Assembly: GCA_019155185.1 (NCBI GenBank)
Contig: CM032798.1
Location: 8,011,501 to 8,075,500, forward strand
From: Beaufortia kweichowensis
Lineage: Eukaryota > Chordata > Actinopteri > Cypriniformes > Gastromyzontidae
Reading direction: 5' to 3'
Length of the DNA stretch: 64,000 bases
Within the stretch, counting starts at the first letter, position 1. Each line of letters starts with the position of its first letter. A model generated the notes under the pieces. It was not told the origin of the DNA. It saw only the letters and a program-made list of their open reading frames with translations, and did not search any database. Of this stretch, positions 25,701 to 36,461 are shown piece after piece. Made by a program: the position numbers and the translations under genes.

Positions 25701-26639
25701 CACATGGGCTTAGAATTAACATCATCATCCATTGGTGTGGAGGTTAATATAGTTCTCGTCATCGTCCATAGTGTGATCGGCCCTTTAGACTCTATTTGCA
25801 TTACTTAACGGTGAGTTTCTAATATTTTATATAATCAAAACAGTCGCACAATGAAAAAAATCAAGACTTTATTGCATTAAAGTGTCAATTTGTTATAAAC
25901 TAAATTACAGGCTGTCTGCATTAGGGCTATATCTGTCCCTGAAGCTCTTAGCTTTATTAGAAGTGTACACTAATGGAAATATTTTACCTCTTTATGTAGC
26001 TTGTTGGGGCTGTGTATCAGAGCAAGCAACCCTAAATAAACTGGAATCATTTCCATATATTAAGAAAGCACTCTACAGCCTACATAATGTCTTATTCTGC
26101 TAAAACATTAAATTCAGCAGCAAACAGATTGCAGCACCATACAAGGAAGTATTTGGATCAGACATCAGGCTGTAACACATTCCTCAGGTTAACAAAATAT
26201 GTATGACTATAACTTTGTAATTTTGCTCTTTCTACATTTATGTTTTGCTATATTGACGTAAATTGCAGATGTACATAATTGTTTTTTTTGCAGTCCCTAT
26301 GTGATTTTGGTTTTCTTGGTGTCTGCCAAAATTGTTTTTGTACATCAACAGTTTTTCACATATGGTGTTTTAATGATGCATTTTAACCCTGACGCTTATA
26401 CATTAATACATTAATACATACAAAACTACTTAAATGTATTTTACTCCATATCACATATTTAAATGTGTAGCATATTTAACCAAAGTTACATGATATTATA
26501 TTACGATATTAGATAAGATTTGAATATGGTCTAATGAGATAACTAAAATATTCAGATCCAAAATGATCAAATATTTTTTCTTTTTCCAAGCTTGTTTATG
26601 GCTTGTTTAAGCAGAAGAAGCTATCAATAAGAATCTAAC
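22759..26639. other. Non-coding DNA with simple repeats
   Basis: Contains a (CACT)n run at 23761-23786, a short (TC)n at 23989-24002 and an AT palindrome-rich stretch at 24395-24450. The patch at 25020-25150 is GC-richer with TTTCTGATTGGTCATGTTTT, perhaps an old repeat. Frames at 24353-24577 and 25301-25669 (122 codons, minus, lysine-rich) show no domain. Confidence 0.4.
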
Positions 26640-26880
26640 TCATGTCTTAGCCCAGTCAATTAAAATGCCTGAGATTCGACTCTCTAATAAGTGGCTAGTC
26701 CTGTCAGGATTCTACCATGCAATTACGGGCAGAAACGCTTCTTGGCACCGCAATTATAAGTTTAATTACACTAGATAGCTATCAAGACGGTGGCAGCATC
26801 ACCAAGAATCTTCCAGCATCAGATGTGGCCCCTGTAATGGAGGGGTGTACCTAATGAATTCACTGTTTGTGGTGTCTGCC
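26640..26880. promoter_or_regulatory. Candidate conserved non-coding element
   Basis: Complex, repeat-free sequence with CCATGCAATTACGGGC, CCGCAATTATAAGTTTAATTA and CAGCATCACCAAGAATCTTC. The ordered homeodomain-type cores resemble developmental enhancers. No frame or splice signal. Needs alignment. Confidence 0.28.
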
Positions 26881-28924
26881 AATTTTTGGTTGTGACACCA
26901 AAATGCCTCCTAAGCATTTTCAACATACCCTCCAACAGAAATAAAAGTGAGAGGAAAGTGGTGAGAAACAGGAATGAAGTTCAGTTAACACCGTCCAATG
27001 AATTTGGCAATTTGCCGGGAACAAAATGCGTCAAGATAGATAATGTGGCCCATTGTTTTTTAATTTCTAAAGTGCTCATTTGGACTGATCAGTCATCATG
27101 AACAACTTTTTGTTAAAAACAATCAAAGCAACAATTATTGATTATATGCTTCTCCTGATTTATGTCATCAAATGAAATCATTAAAATTAATTAAAAATGA
27201 AAACATTAATAAAAATAAATCAATGCATTAATGTGCATTGAATGAAACATGCAGAAACATGCAGGAGGGAATTCACTAAGAATGAATTGTCGAGAGTTTA
27301 GCGTTGCACAAGCTGTCTGTGTTTCTTTGGCACCTGATTCATTAAAGGAACAAAACAAATGTGTATTTGACAAACACAATCCCTCATGTCATTGCTTCTC
27401 ATTGCTTTTCAAAGGCCCAGGAAGTGTAACATGCCCGGATTACAGTAAATGACAGGTGGGGTTTAACTTTGGCCCATGAAGCGCCGTGGCCGATCTAGAC
27501 ATTCAAAGGATTACATTTCATTTCAATTGCAGGCTATATTCAGCAAACATGAACTTTTTTTCACTGCCTAACAGCACTTCAACACATTGTTTGGTCTCCT
27601 GCCTTTCCGGCACGGACAGGCAGTCACACGCGCACACACATACAGTACACGATTCCTGCTACCTTCTGTATGTTCCTCTAATGAGCCTTAGCACCTCACC
27701 GTCACCATGGTTACCAGCATGTATTCCACCCCCCTGCACACAGATACACATGCTAGCGCACACACACACCCCTAAGCTCTAAGCTAAAAGCCTGTTTCCC
27801 CAACAGGACAAATCTACAGTAGCCGCCTCAGGAGTCTGACAGTCCACAAACACTTAAAGCAGGTTACAACTGTTACTGTTATACAGATAATATGCGCATC
27901 CAGACTAGCTGTCTAATGAAGAGAAACAGTTATAATGAGAGGTATCTGAAGTGAATTGATATGAGGTAAATTAGATCTCTTTAATATTATTATTATTATT
28001 AATATTATTTCTTTTAGACATCAATGAGAGTAAAAGCAGAGTAAAAGGAAACTTTGGCTTGAGTATCCAAATATTTCAAGTCTCTTAAATATTTTTCCTG
28101 TAAAAGTCTACAATCAGAAGTATTAATAAAGATTTCAGTATGAACTCAAACATTTCTCATCAAATTTACCCAAATCCAGGTAATTGTATTATCTACATTA
28201 ATCTTACAGCTCCATATTCTTAGTGTATTTTAACAATTGACTCTTCTGAGCAATTTAGGGAGAAACATCTGAGGCTAAGTTGATACTTAAATGAAAAACC
28301 ACTGAAAATCCCTGGAACTATGAAAGAACAAGATCTGAGCAATTAACTGTTTAATTGTTTAACCTAGTAAACTGAGATAAAATAATCTCCTGCTTCTCAG
28401 ATTTTGCACCTGAGAAACAAACACTGGTATTTTGTGTTTCAGAAAAGATATTAACTGTTTAGATTTGCTAAAATAAGTTCGTAATCATAAAAAGTCAAAG
28501 TTGAAATGAACATACAAAACAAACATAACATTTACTATTATACTGTTTTCAGCAGCTTTTTATTTTTTGTGTATCCTTTTATTTCTGCTAAAGCATTAAA
28601 GGAGAAACAAATGACATACTTTAATGAAACATAATGGAAAACTCTTGTATTAATTCCTCTGTGCTATGAAATAATTTCTTCCATAGGATATAGTTTCTGT
28701 ACAAATAATTTTTAAAACAATGTTTTTTTTTAAAAACAATGTTTCTATTTAATTTAACGCCCTGCAGCCCTTTGAGGTCACAATCTGAACCTAAAATTGT
28801 ACTTGGCAAACGTACGAACATAAATGGAAATCAATTACACTTGGTACAAGGGGTTGATAACAGTGAAGCATGGGGGCTGCATTCCTACTGCAATTTTCCT
28901 ATTTTCCTCTCACCCTCCAATTTC
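26881..28924. other. Non-coding DNA
   Basis: Positions 27470-27780 are complex and cross a short interrupted (CA)n at 27628-27645 and 27736-27768. A degenerate (ATT)n lies near 27984-28008. Nothing coding can be supported. Confidence 0.4.
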
Positions 28925-29290
28925 TTCTATCATGAAGCATATTGATGTAACTGAAGGTCTTATTAAATCAGACAAGTTCATTTGTTTAAGTCGTTTAAGC
29001 CCCACAGGTCCCTAATGGCTAATGATTTATAGCAGGAAAGAATTCGGCATTCGGGCACTTTCAAACCTGTTCGCCCTGACGCTCTATGGAGGTGTCACAT
29101 TACTTAGGAAATTAATGCAGGAGGAAGTCACAGTTTTTGGCTGGAGAATTAATCACTAATAAGACAGATGAGATGGAAGAGAATGCTCCAGTTTTTATCT
29201 AACACCGCAGCTTAAAAGATTTAGAAATGGTGGTCAGAGCGGTTCGCACGGGCTAAGGCCACAAAACATTCAATCAATAATAAACAAAGC
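28925..29290. promoter_or_regulatory. Candidate conserved non-coding element
   Basis: Balanced, repeat-free sequence including CCTAATGGCTAATGATTTAT, GGAAATTAATGCAGGAGGAA and GAGAATTAATCACTAATAAG. Paired TAAT cores and high complexity suggest an enhancer. There is no coding potential. Confidence 0.28.
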
Positions 29291-29900
29291 ACATTTTTAA
29301 TAGCCATGTTTCTTCTTATACCGCATGCATATAATTCATCATGCATTATGCTTCCCATAACCTGAGGCCACAATACATTCTTGGTAGTATGGATCGTTCC
29401 TGAGAGAATGGCTGTGAAGTGAGTGCTAGATGGCTTATTGTTCTGCTTTCGTTCTGAAGGTCAAGGTGGTGTCACATATTGGCCTTGATCACACCTCTTA
29501 CTTCCATTATGCTAAGCGACTAAAATCCATTCTCTGATTCATATGCGCAATAAGGATTTCAGCAGGCTTCTAGCTGCTAATATAACAAACAGCTCTACGC
29601 TTTCTTCAGAGACAGAAATGAGTGCTTGTAATTTAAATTGCCACAGGATGTTGGTTTATGACTGGCACCCCTTTGCTATTTTCAAATAGGAATATAATTT
29701 AAAGAGAAAAAATACTACAGTAATAATTTAGGAGTGATAGCTTAAAACTCTCAGTTGTAAATAACTGGATACAGTACCATGCGCTTTCTGTCAATAGGGT
29801 ACCCTGATTTGGGAGGTAGCTGAAAAATACACTTAAAATAGGCTATTAAAGGTTGGTTTTTGGTAATTGACAATTACAAGGAATTATGAATCCATTACAG
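29291..29900. other. Non-coding DNA, nothing assigned
   Basis: No repeat or frame is supported. Confidence 0.4.
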
Positions 29901-30094
29901 GCAAAACTAAAAGCAAAACAAAACAAAACAAAAAGTAAAGCAAAAAGCAAAACAAAACTAAACAAAAAGCAAAACAAAAAGTGAAGCAAAACAAAACAAA
30001 GCAAAACAAAATGCATAACAAAAAGCAAAGCAAAACAAAACAAAAAGTAAAGCAAAGCAAAACAAAACTAAACAAAAAGCAAAACAAAACAAAA
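29901..30094 (+). repeat. Degenerate (AAAAC/AAAGC)n satellite-like tract
   Basis: Almost only A, C and G in AAAAC, AAAAGC and AAAGTAAAGC words. A block AACAAAACTAAACAAAAAGC occurs at 29951 and again at 30061, which implies a second-order period of about 110 bp. The phenylalanine/leucine-rich frames on the minus strand are artefacts of this tract. Confidence 0.95.
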
Positions 30095-33000
30095 TGGTCA
30101 TTTGGGTCATTGGACCCCAAAATATACAGTACACATCAAGAAGTTGTTAAGATCTCTTTCACCTCCTATCACAAATCTCTACTGTTTAATGTGTGTGGTG
30201 ACATATTTGCAACGAGTGACTTGTAATGTGTGTACATGGTGGATGATAAAGCACAATCACTCCCTGTGAAGTGATGAAGTACGTAGCGCAGCGGATGACA
30301 AAGCAAGCATTTTAAGTTTATTTTGAAGTAAACACTCTGGGATTTAGAAATAGCCTGTATATGATCTGATACATCACTACCGCTGCTGTACTTTTGTTCT
30401 TTCAGGGTACATTAGATGACAGCTATTTCTGCTCAAATGACAGCCATATTTTCAGCTTGTTCACACTGATGAAGGATACATTAACACTGCTATAGTGCGG
30501 TTGTGAATGGGATGGGGGGGTTTGAGGTGGAGATCGGAAATGATATTTCAGGTAAATAGTCATATGTCTAATTTTTATTATGCTTGACTTAACTCGTGCT
30601 TAACTCATGCACAGAATTACGAATCTATAACTTTTCTCAATGACTCACCTTTAGAAATTGAATGTTATCATTTCAATCTTTATTCGCTTAATATGTCAGT
30701 GTAACTTGAATATGTAAGTTACAAGAGGATGAAAGTTTGAGTGGATATGTAAGTAGCATGATTGTATAGCAGCAGGAACTCTTTCTTGCTGTTGCAACGT
30801 TCTTATTCATACGCTGACATCAACACATTTATATACATCACACATAAGCACACACAGCTTGCTCGCACTTCGGAGTCACATTCACGCGGGTGTCTTATTC
30901 AAGGGGATTGTTTGCCACCTACTGTGTATTGACCCGTGTTACTGCAAGAGCATGTACGGCCGGCTGAGCTTTGAACACAGGACATTTCATACACAGCCAA
31001 GCATTAAGAAATCCACCAAACATGCATAATTAATATCAACACAATAATTACAAAAGCAATGTTAATTTGTGATTTTTGTTGTTGTTGTGTGATCACAAAA
31101 TGAAGATAAAAACTTAATTGATTGTTATATAAATGATTTGTCTTTACAAATAAACTGAACAAGCCATGTATTAATACAATGAATCAATAAAAAAACTATT
31201 ATATATAAAAAGAAAATACAGGAATTGACTGACAAACAAAAGAATCTGTCATGTTGCATTTTTTCTATCGTAGATGTACTATGTCTGCATCAATTCACAA
31301 AATGCATTTACTCAAATTGAGAAAACATAGTCTCTGTTGACTTCTCATATGCTTAGGTAAAAAAAATATTTACTCAATCAAACAAGATGGTTTCAGTGGT
31401 TTTTCTCCACAGTCTGCTGTAGGTGAACTGAGAGAGACATCTGCCACATGCTCACATCACATGTTTCTCTGATACCCCATCAACTTACACTGCGAATGAA
31501 CAATCTCAACTACAGTTTGGTGTTTAGTGTTTGAAATGCCATCTGTCCTACTTTGTGGAAATAGACGGTGAAACTTTGAAAGCAGGAGCAACAGCGCCAC
31601 CCTTAGGTAAATTTAGGTAGTATAAGAAATATATGTTTCCCTGTACACAGACTGTTTACAACAATTTTTTACTTGTTTTAGCAATAAAATTAAGCAAAAT
31701 TACCTAAAATACTGTTTTAAAATACTGCATTTAAAACTGATTTTTACATAATTATCTCATAAAGTCATCTTATTTAGGAATAAATTATAAATGTATAATT
31801 TTAAATGTTTTTTCTAGTGCTTGTTACTGATAAAAATGTCTTGATTTCTTAATAATGGAAGGTTTGTGCATTCATGATTTGTGCATTCATGATCAATGCA
31901 TTTAATGTTGGCGTTAAATATGTATATACAGGTATCTGTAAATCTATATCTTCAAACTGACTTTTTCGGAAATCAGTGTGATGTTTACATATAATTACAT
32001 ATACTATGGTAGAAACTTAACATACTATGTGTATTATTTGTGTGATCCTGGGAATTAAATCCAGTTCTTTGATGTTGCCGCAGGTTAGTCTATGAAATAC
32101 TGTAGCACTGTAATGTCTTTATGACTTGCACAAACTTTGAAGATACATATATTGCGAAATTGAGATTCACTCAGCATTCACACAGCTTGACTCAATAATT
32201 ATAATGATGTAATAAACTTGATTGAACCAATTTTTACATTTGTTCATTTCATCTGAACATAATTTGTGTATGATTTTTGTATGAAATTAGTTTCCTCTGT
32301 TGTTGAAATGCAATACAGTTACACTACCCCGCAGCTTACACAGACAGGCTTGAGACATTAACAGATTGTCATGGCTGACCTGGGAGCACCTGGAGATGCT
32401 AACAGTGATGACATCTGATGACACATCAAGAGAAGAGTCTAAGGCATCTGGCTGGAAGCTGGGACCACAATGCTTCTTCTACAGATTAGATATCAGGTGA
32501 GTTGAGAGGAGGGTCCAATCTTCTCTGACCTCTGCAGCGGCCTTACTTTTCTGCCAAGAAATGGAAACTTGATTTACCTTCTGCAATTGATGAACTTCTT
32601 ACACACACACACACTGATGGAGTGATTCTGCGGTGTGTCAGACACACACAGTGATCTCAGTGAGATTTTGGAGTGTGTGTGATTAACATTCTGCACAACC
32701 TGGCAGATTAACTGCTGGAAATCATAGCTGTAAGATGTGGTTAATAATAATTTGAAATACTGTGATCAATGTTTCTTTAACAAGAAGACAAAAGCAACAC
32801 ATTTCCAAAAGTGTAATGAGGGGCAAAGGTTTTGACATGATTATTAAATTTGAACTTTAATGATTTGTAGAGTCTTTTCAGCCATATTAAATCTTTAAAT
32901 TATAGGCGTTTACTTAGAATTTAGAATTGTATTTCTTTCCCACCTCTGCAAAAGCACTTGTTCATTATCGGTTTCTTTCACAATGCACCGTGCACCAATG

Positions 33001-34629
33001 CTTACTGTATTTAATGAATATATTGATCCACTATGGTTTCCACCTGCCTTATACAGTAACAGTAACACACATTGAGCAATGCATCTGCTCAAGCAGGGCT
33101 CACACACAGATCTCTTAAACTTTCTTATCTCACGCATCCTGAATCTCACAGCGCTTTTGCTGTCAAGTGGCAGCATCTGACATTGCGGAGCATAATCACA
33201 TTTCTTTCCCCAAATGTGACACCCAGGCATCTCCAGACGAAGCACGGCCAGTCAGCAGGTTTGTGAAATATTTACTGCCTATGATGGTTCATGAAGAATA
33301 CATGAGGACAGCGAAGCGGTATTCATTGCCCTGTTGCTGCGTGGACCCCTGCCAGGAAGGTCTGCTGTTTGCTAAGTTGACAAACTCTTTATGTAGCTGC
33401 CTGGAATGTAGAGATTTGAGGTAAATGATGCATAATTATGGCCTTCCCCGTTCTTGTTCTGAGTGAGCTAAAAAAAAAAAATTTTCATCTAGTCTTGAAA
33501 AAAATGCAGATTTTTTATGTGTGTGTGGAATCATCGCTTAGATATGAGAGTGAAATGAAATTTTAACCTGCTGCTCGTGATTGTAGCATATCTTTGATAA
33601 AAAAGCTTAAAATAAAGTTTTGCCATTTTGTTTTTTTGTTTTGTTCCAGCCGTTTTGTTTTGTGTTTTAATTCCATATGTCATTTGATTGGCTGGGATGC
33701 TATGAACTTCTTACACTGCAAACATCAAACAAACAAACTTTGATGACACTTTTTTCTTTGGGTCTCAGATGGAGACATGCATTTTAATTCTACATGAATT
33801 CCTTGGCAAGAATTACAAGCATAAAAAGGTTGTGCTACACTAATCATCGAAGAAAAAAACATTTGCATAAATCTGTTTTAGAGTAGTGTTACAATTTAGT
33901 CGTATGAATCTTTTTTCTTCAAGACTGGTATTTAGTTATATGAAGTAAGTTGCATAAAACCTTAGATTGGTCAAATTTAAGCTGAAAAAGTAAGTAGTAA
34001 CTTTTTGTTATGATATATGTTGCCATGGAAACTCACAGCAGTCAACTGTGGCATGACTTTGTCTTGCGCTATATCAAATATTAATCGTTGGTTTTATTCA
34101 CAGACAATAAGACTAAACAGAGATTCTTCTAGGACTATTCAAATCCACTGAAAAGGAAATGCTGGAGAAAGTTTCCTTCTATGCCTTCTTTTCTGTTCAT
34201 CTTTCAAGGTTTGTGAGACATTTTGATTTACACTACTGTACTCAGTTCTTGTAGTCCAAGCCTTTTTCTTTTTAGTATATACACTGTAATCACATTTTAA
34301 TTGATTTGGAAGCATTGTATATCTCTCATATACTATTAAATATTTTTCAGCAAAGAAAAACTGTAATGAGTTCCCATTGTCCTCCATTTTGTTTTAAGTT
34401 GTTTTTCTTCACTGACTGTAGAATTCTTAAACAAATTCTTAAGATGATGTTTGTGCAACTGGCCCCTGTTTAGTAAGACGTCAAAGTGACTACTACAAGA
34501 CATTTTCACTGGACACACTAGTGGAACAAAATACACTACAACTTTATCTGTTCTCTTTCTTTGCTGTGCCCCTTTTTTTTTAAATCTTTTTCTCTGCCTG
34601 TCTCCATCTCAAGGTCTTTAGGGTGACCT
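30095..34629. other. Non-coding DNA with complex islands
   Basis: Islands at about 30240-30500, 30780-31010, 32340-32560 and 32990-33420 are complex and repeat-free. A 16 bp tandem duplication (TTTGTGCATTCATGAT) lies at about 31862-31893. A short (CA)n lies near 32600. Frames at 32910-33424 on both strands have no family features. A consensus splice donor at 32497 is described under findings. Confidence 0.35.
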
Positions 34630-34960
34630 GGCTTTCTGTCATACAGGACATCACAGTTTGTTTAATCCTCAATAAACCTTTCACATCAGATGGCCCCTAC
34701 AGGCAGCCCTTTTTTTAAACATCTGAAGACCCAGAAGGTCAGTTTACATAAGCGATTAATTACATATGCTATCAAAGCTAATAATAAACACCTCAAAACA
34801 GAACCGCAGGACTAAGATGACCCCACCTTATGGTTTGTTCAAGGGCGCGGAAGAAGTCAACTGGCATTCCAAGAGATAAATTGGTTGACAAAATACCTCT
34901 GCCAGCCCAAACTCACACTGCACATCCTTCATAGCACAATAAAATAAATAAATATTTTGT
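34630..34960. promoter_or_regulatory. Candidate conserved non-coding element
   Basis: Complex sequence with ATAAGCGATTAATTACATATGC and CAAAGCTAATAATAAACACC motifs and no repeats. Compositional inference only. Confidence 0.22.
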
Positions 34961-35275
34961 CAACTGTTGCTTGAATCCAGCTTGTCTGAGAATGAAATGA
35001 AAGAACGATTAAAGAAAAATAAAGGATTTTCCTCCTGTAATTATAGCAGGTGCGGTGTGTGAGAGTAACTCTTATTGCATGCTTTGTCATTCGAAAAGAA
35101 AATGTGTAATTTCATCTGATTCCTTTCTTAACAACAGTTTAGTACGCAATACATTATAAACTTTAAACTGTGTTGAATACTGATGCTCAACATTCATAAA
35201 CTCCTCTTTGTTTATCTACTTTTGATCTATATTGTTTATTTATAAACAATATTCAAGTTTGTAGAACACTTCTTT

Positions 35276-35425
35276 TACATTTATGCATTTGGCAGATGCT
35301 TTTATCCAAACCAATTTACCAAATTAACCAAATTCAATCTACTTTTTAAATTAGTATTTGGTGTGATCACACCCATGACCTTTCTTGCTAATGCAATGCT
35401 TTAGGAATTGAGCTGCAGGAACATT
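35276..35425 (-). repeat. tRNA-derived SINE fragment
   Basis: On the minus strand a tRNA-like head reads TTCCTGCAGCTCAATTCCTA (A-box-like), then AAGGTCATGGGTGTGATC (B-box-like, degenerate). It ends with a tail whose plus-strand form is CATTTATGCATTTGGCAGAT then GCTTTTATCCAAA. The same tail type occurs at 14498 and 62310 and in the copy at 53256. Both boxes are eroded, so it is not an active tRNA or SINE. Confidence 0.7.
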
Positions 35426-35498
35426 TCACCCCAGGAATCTAAAAATAAACATGAGCTCACATACAATTATTCAAAATGAATCTACTTTGGGTTTTAAT

Positions 35499-36453
35499 CA
35501 GAGGTGTCAAGTAATGAAGTACAAATACTTCGTTACCTTACTTAAGTAGAAATTTTGGGTATCTATACTTTACTGGAGTAATTATTTTTACTTCTGCTCC
35601 TTACATTTTCACGCAATTATCTGTACTTTCTACTCCTTACATTTTAAAAATAGCCTCGTTACTCCCATTTCATTTCGGCTTGTTTTCATTCCGGCTTGTC
35701 GTCGTTCAAAAAAAAAAAAAAGAGTGAATTTGATTGTGGTTGGATGAGAAGTATAAACATATACCATTCCGATACCCTATTGGTTTGTACGGGATCCATC
35801 GCACCTGCACATGACACAAAATAAATTAAGCTACAGTAGGTAGTTCGGTAGAGAGATGTTTGAATAAATTAGCATTTGCGATTGACAATGTTGTGATAAT
35901 TAGGCTATACTAACTCTGTAACTCGTTACCCCCAGCACTGGACATAGCAGACTTATGTAGCCAAGTATAAAGATGTCCATGGCAGAGACTCAAGAAGAGA
36001 ACTCGAGCGAAATGTCCCAACCAAGCACCAGCGAGGAGGTTGTATAGCCAGAAGGACCAGCCAACCCTTATACATCCCTGGCCGTACCTGGAAGATTTTT
36101 TTTTGCACCCAAGTACCACGAGCTAATGGCTTTAGCTAATGGCATCCCCAATTTTTCAACATTAACATTTTATTATAACATTATAGTCATTATGGCCTTT
36201 AGAAAAATGTTTTTTGAGGAGGGGTAGTGCACAATAGGCCCCTGTGGCGCAGCCTAAGCTTTTGTCCTTAATGGCATTTTTTTCCTTGCATTACTTTTAC
36301 TTTTATACTTTAAGTAGTTTTGAAACCAGTACTTTTACACTTTTACTTGAGTAAAAAGCTTGAGTTGATACTTCAACTTCTACAGAAGTCTTTTTAAACC
36401 CTAGTATCTATACTTCCACCTGAGTAATGAATGTGAATACTTATGCAGCGGTG
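35499..36453 (+). mobile_element. Non-autonomous hAT-like DNA transposon with 8 bp target-site duplication
   Basis: The element lies between perfect 8 bp direct repeats GTTTTAAT (35491-35498 and 36454-36461), the duplication size made by hAT transposases. Its ends are imperfect inverted repeats beginning CAGAGGTGTCAAGT on the left and CACCGCTGCATAAGT on the right (reverse complement). The subterminal regions are packed with TACTTTTACTT / AAGTAC words in opposite orientations, usual for hAT elements. A short reading frame at 35973-36047 and an HPWPYLEDFF segment at about 36073-36102 look like the N-terminus of a hAT transposase (region before or within a BED zinc finger), shifted by one frame. 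The catalytic domain is absent, so it is a deletion derivative. Confidence 0.88.
35973..36120 (+). pseudogene. Remnant of hAT transposase N-terminus
   Basis: ATG at 35973 opens MSMAETQEENSSEMSQPSTS then EEVV and a stop at 36045-36047. About 25 bases later, in the next frame, comes HPWPYLEDFFLHPSTTS and a stop. An acidic serine-rich leader followed by a HPWPYL-type motif is characteristic of several fish hAT transposases, where a BED zinc finger follows. The zinc-binding cysteines and histidines and the RNase-H-like catalytic core are missing, so no protein function is expected. The relation is recalled from the family and should be tested by protein search. Confidence 0.6.
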
Positions 36454-36461
36454 GTTTTAAT

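Noticed and set aside
29846..30226. Phenylalanine/leucine-rich and lysine/glutamine-rich frames resembling membrane or basic proteins
   Set aside because: They arise from the low-complexity AAAAC/AAAGC tract.
33567..33595. Further TTAACCTG end of the TTAA family (also at 39305)
   Set aside because: After TTAACCTG the GTCAC part of the terminal repeat is missing and no partner end or internal markers follow.
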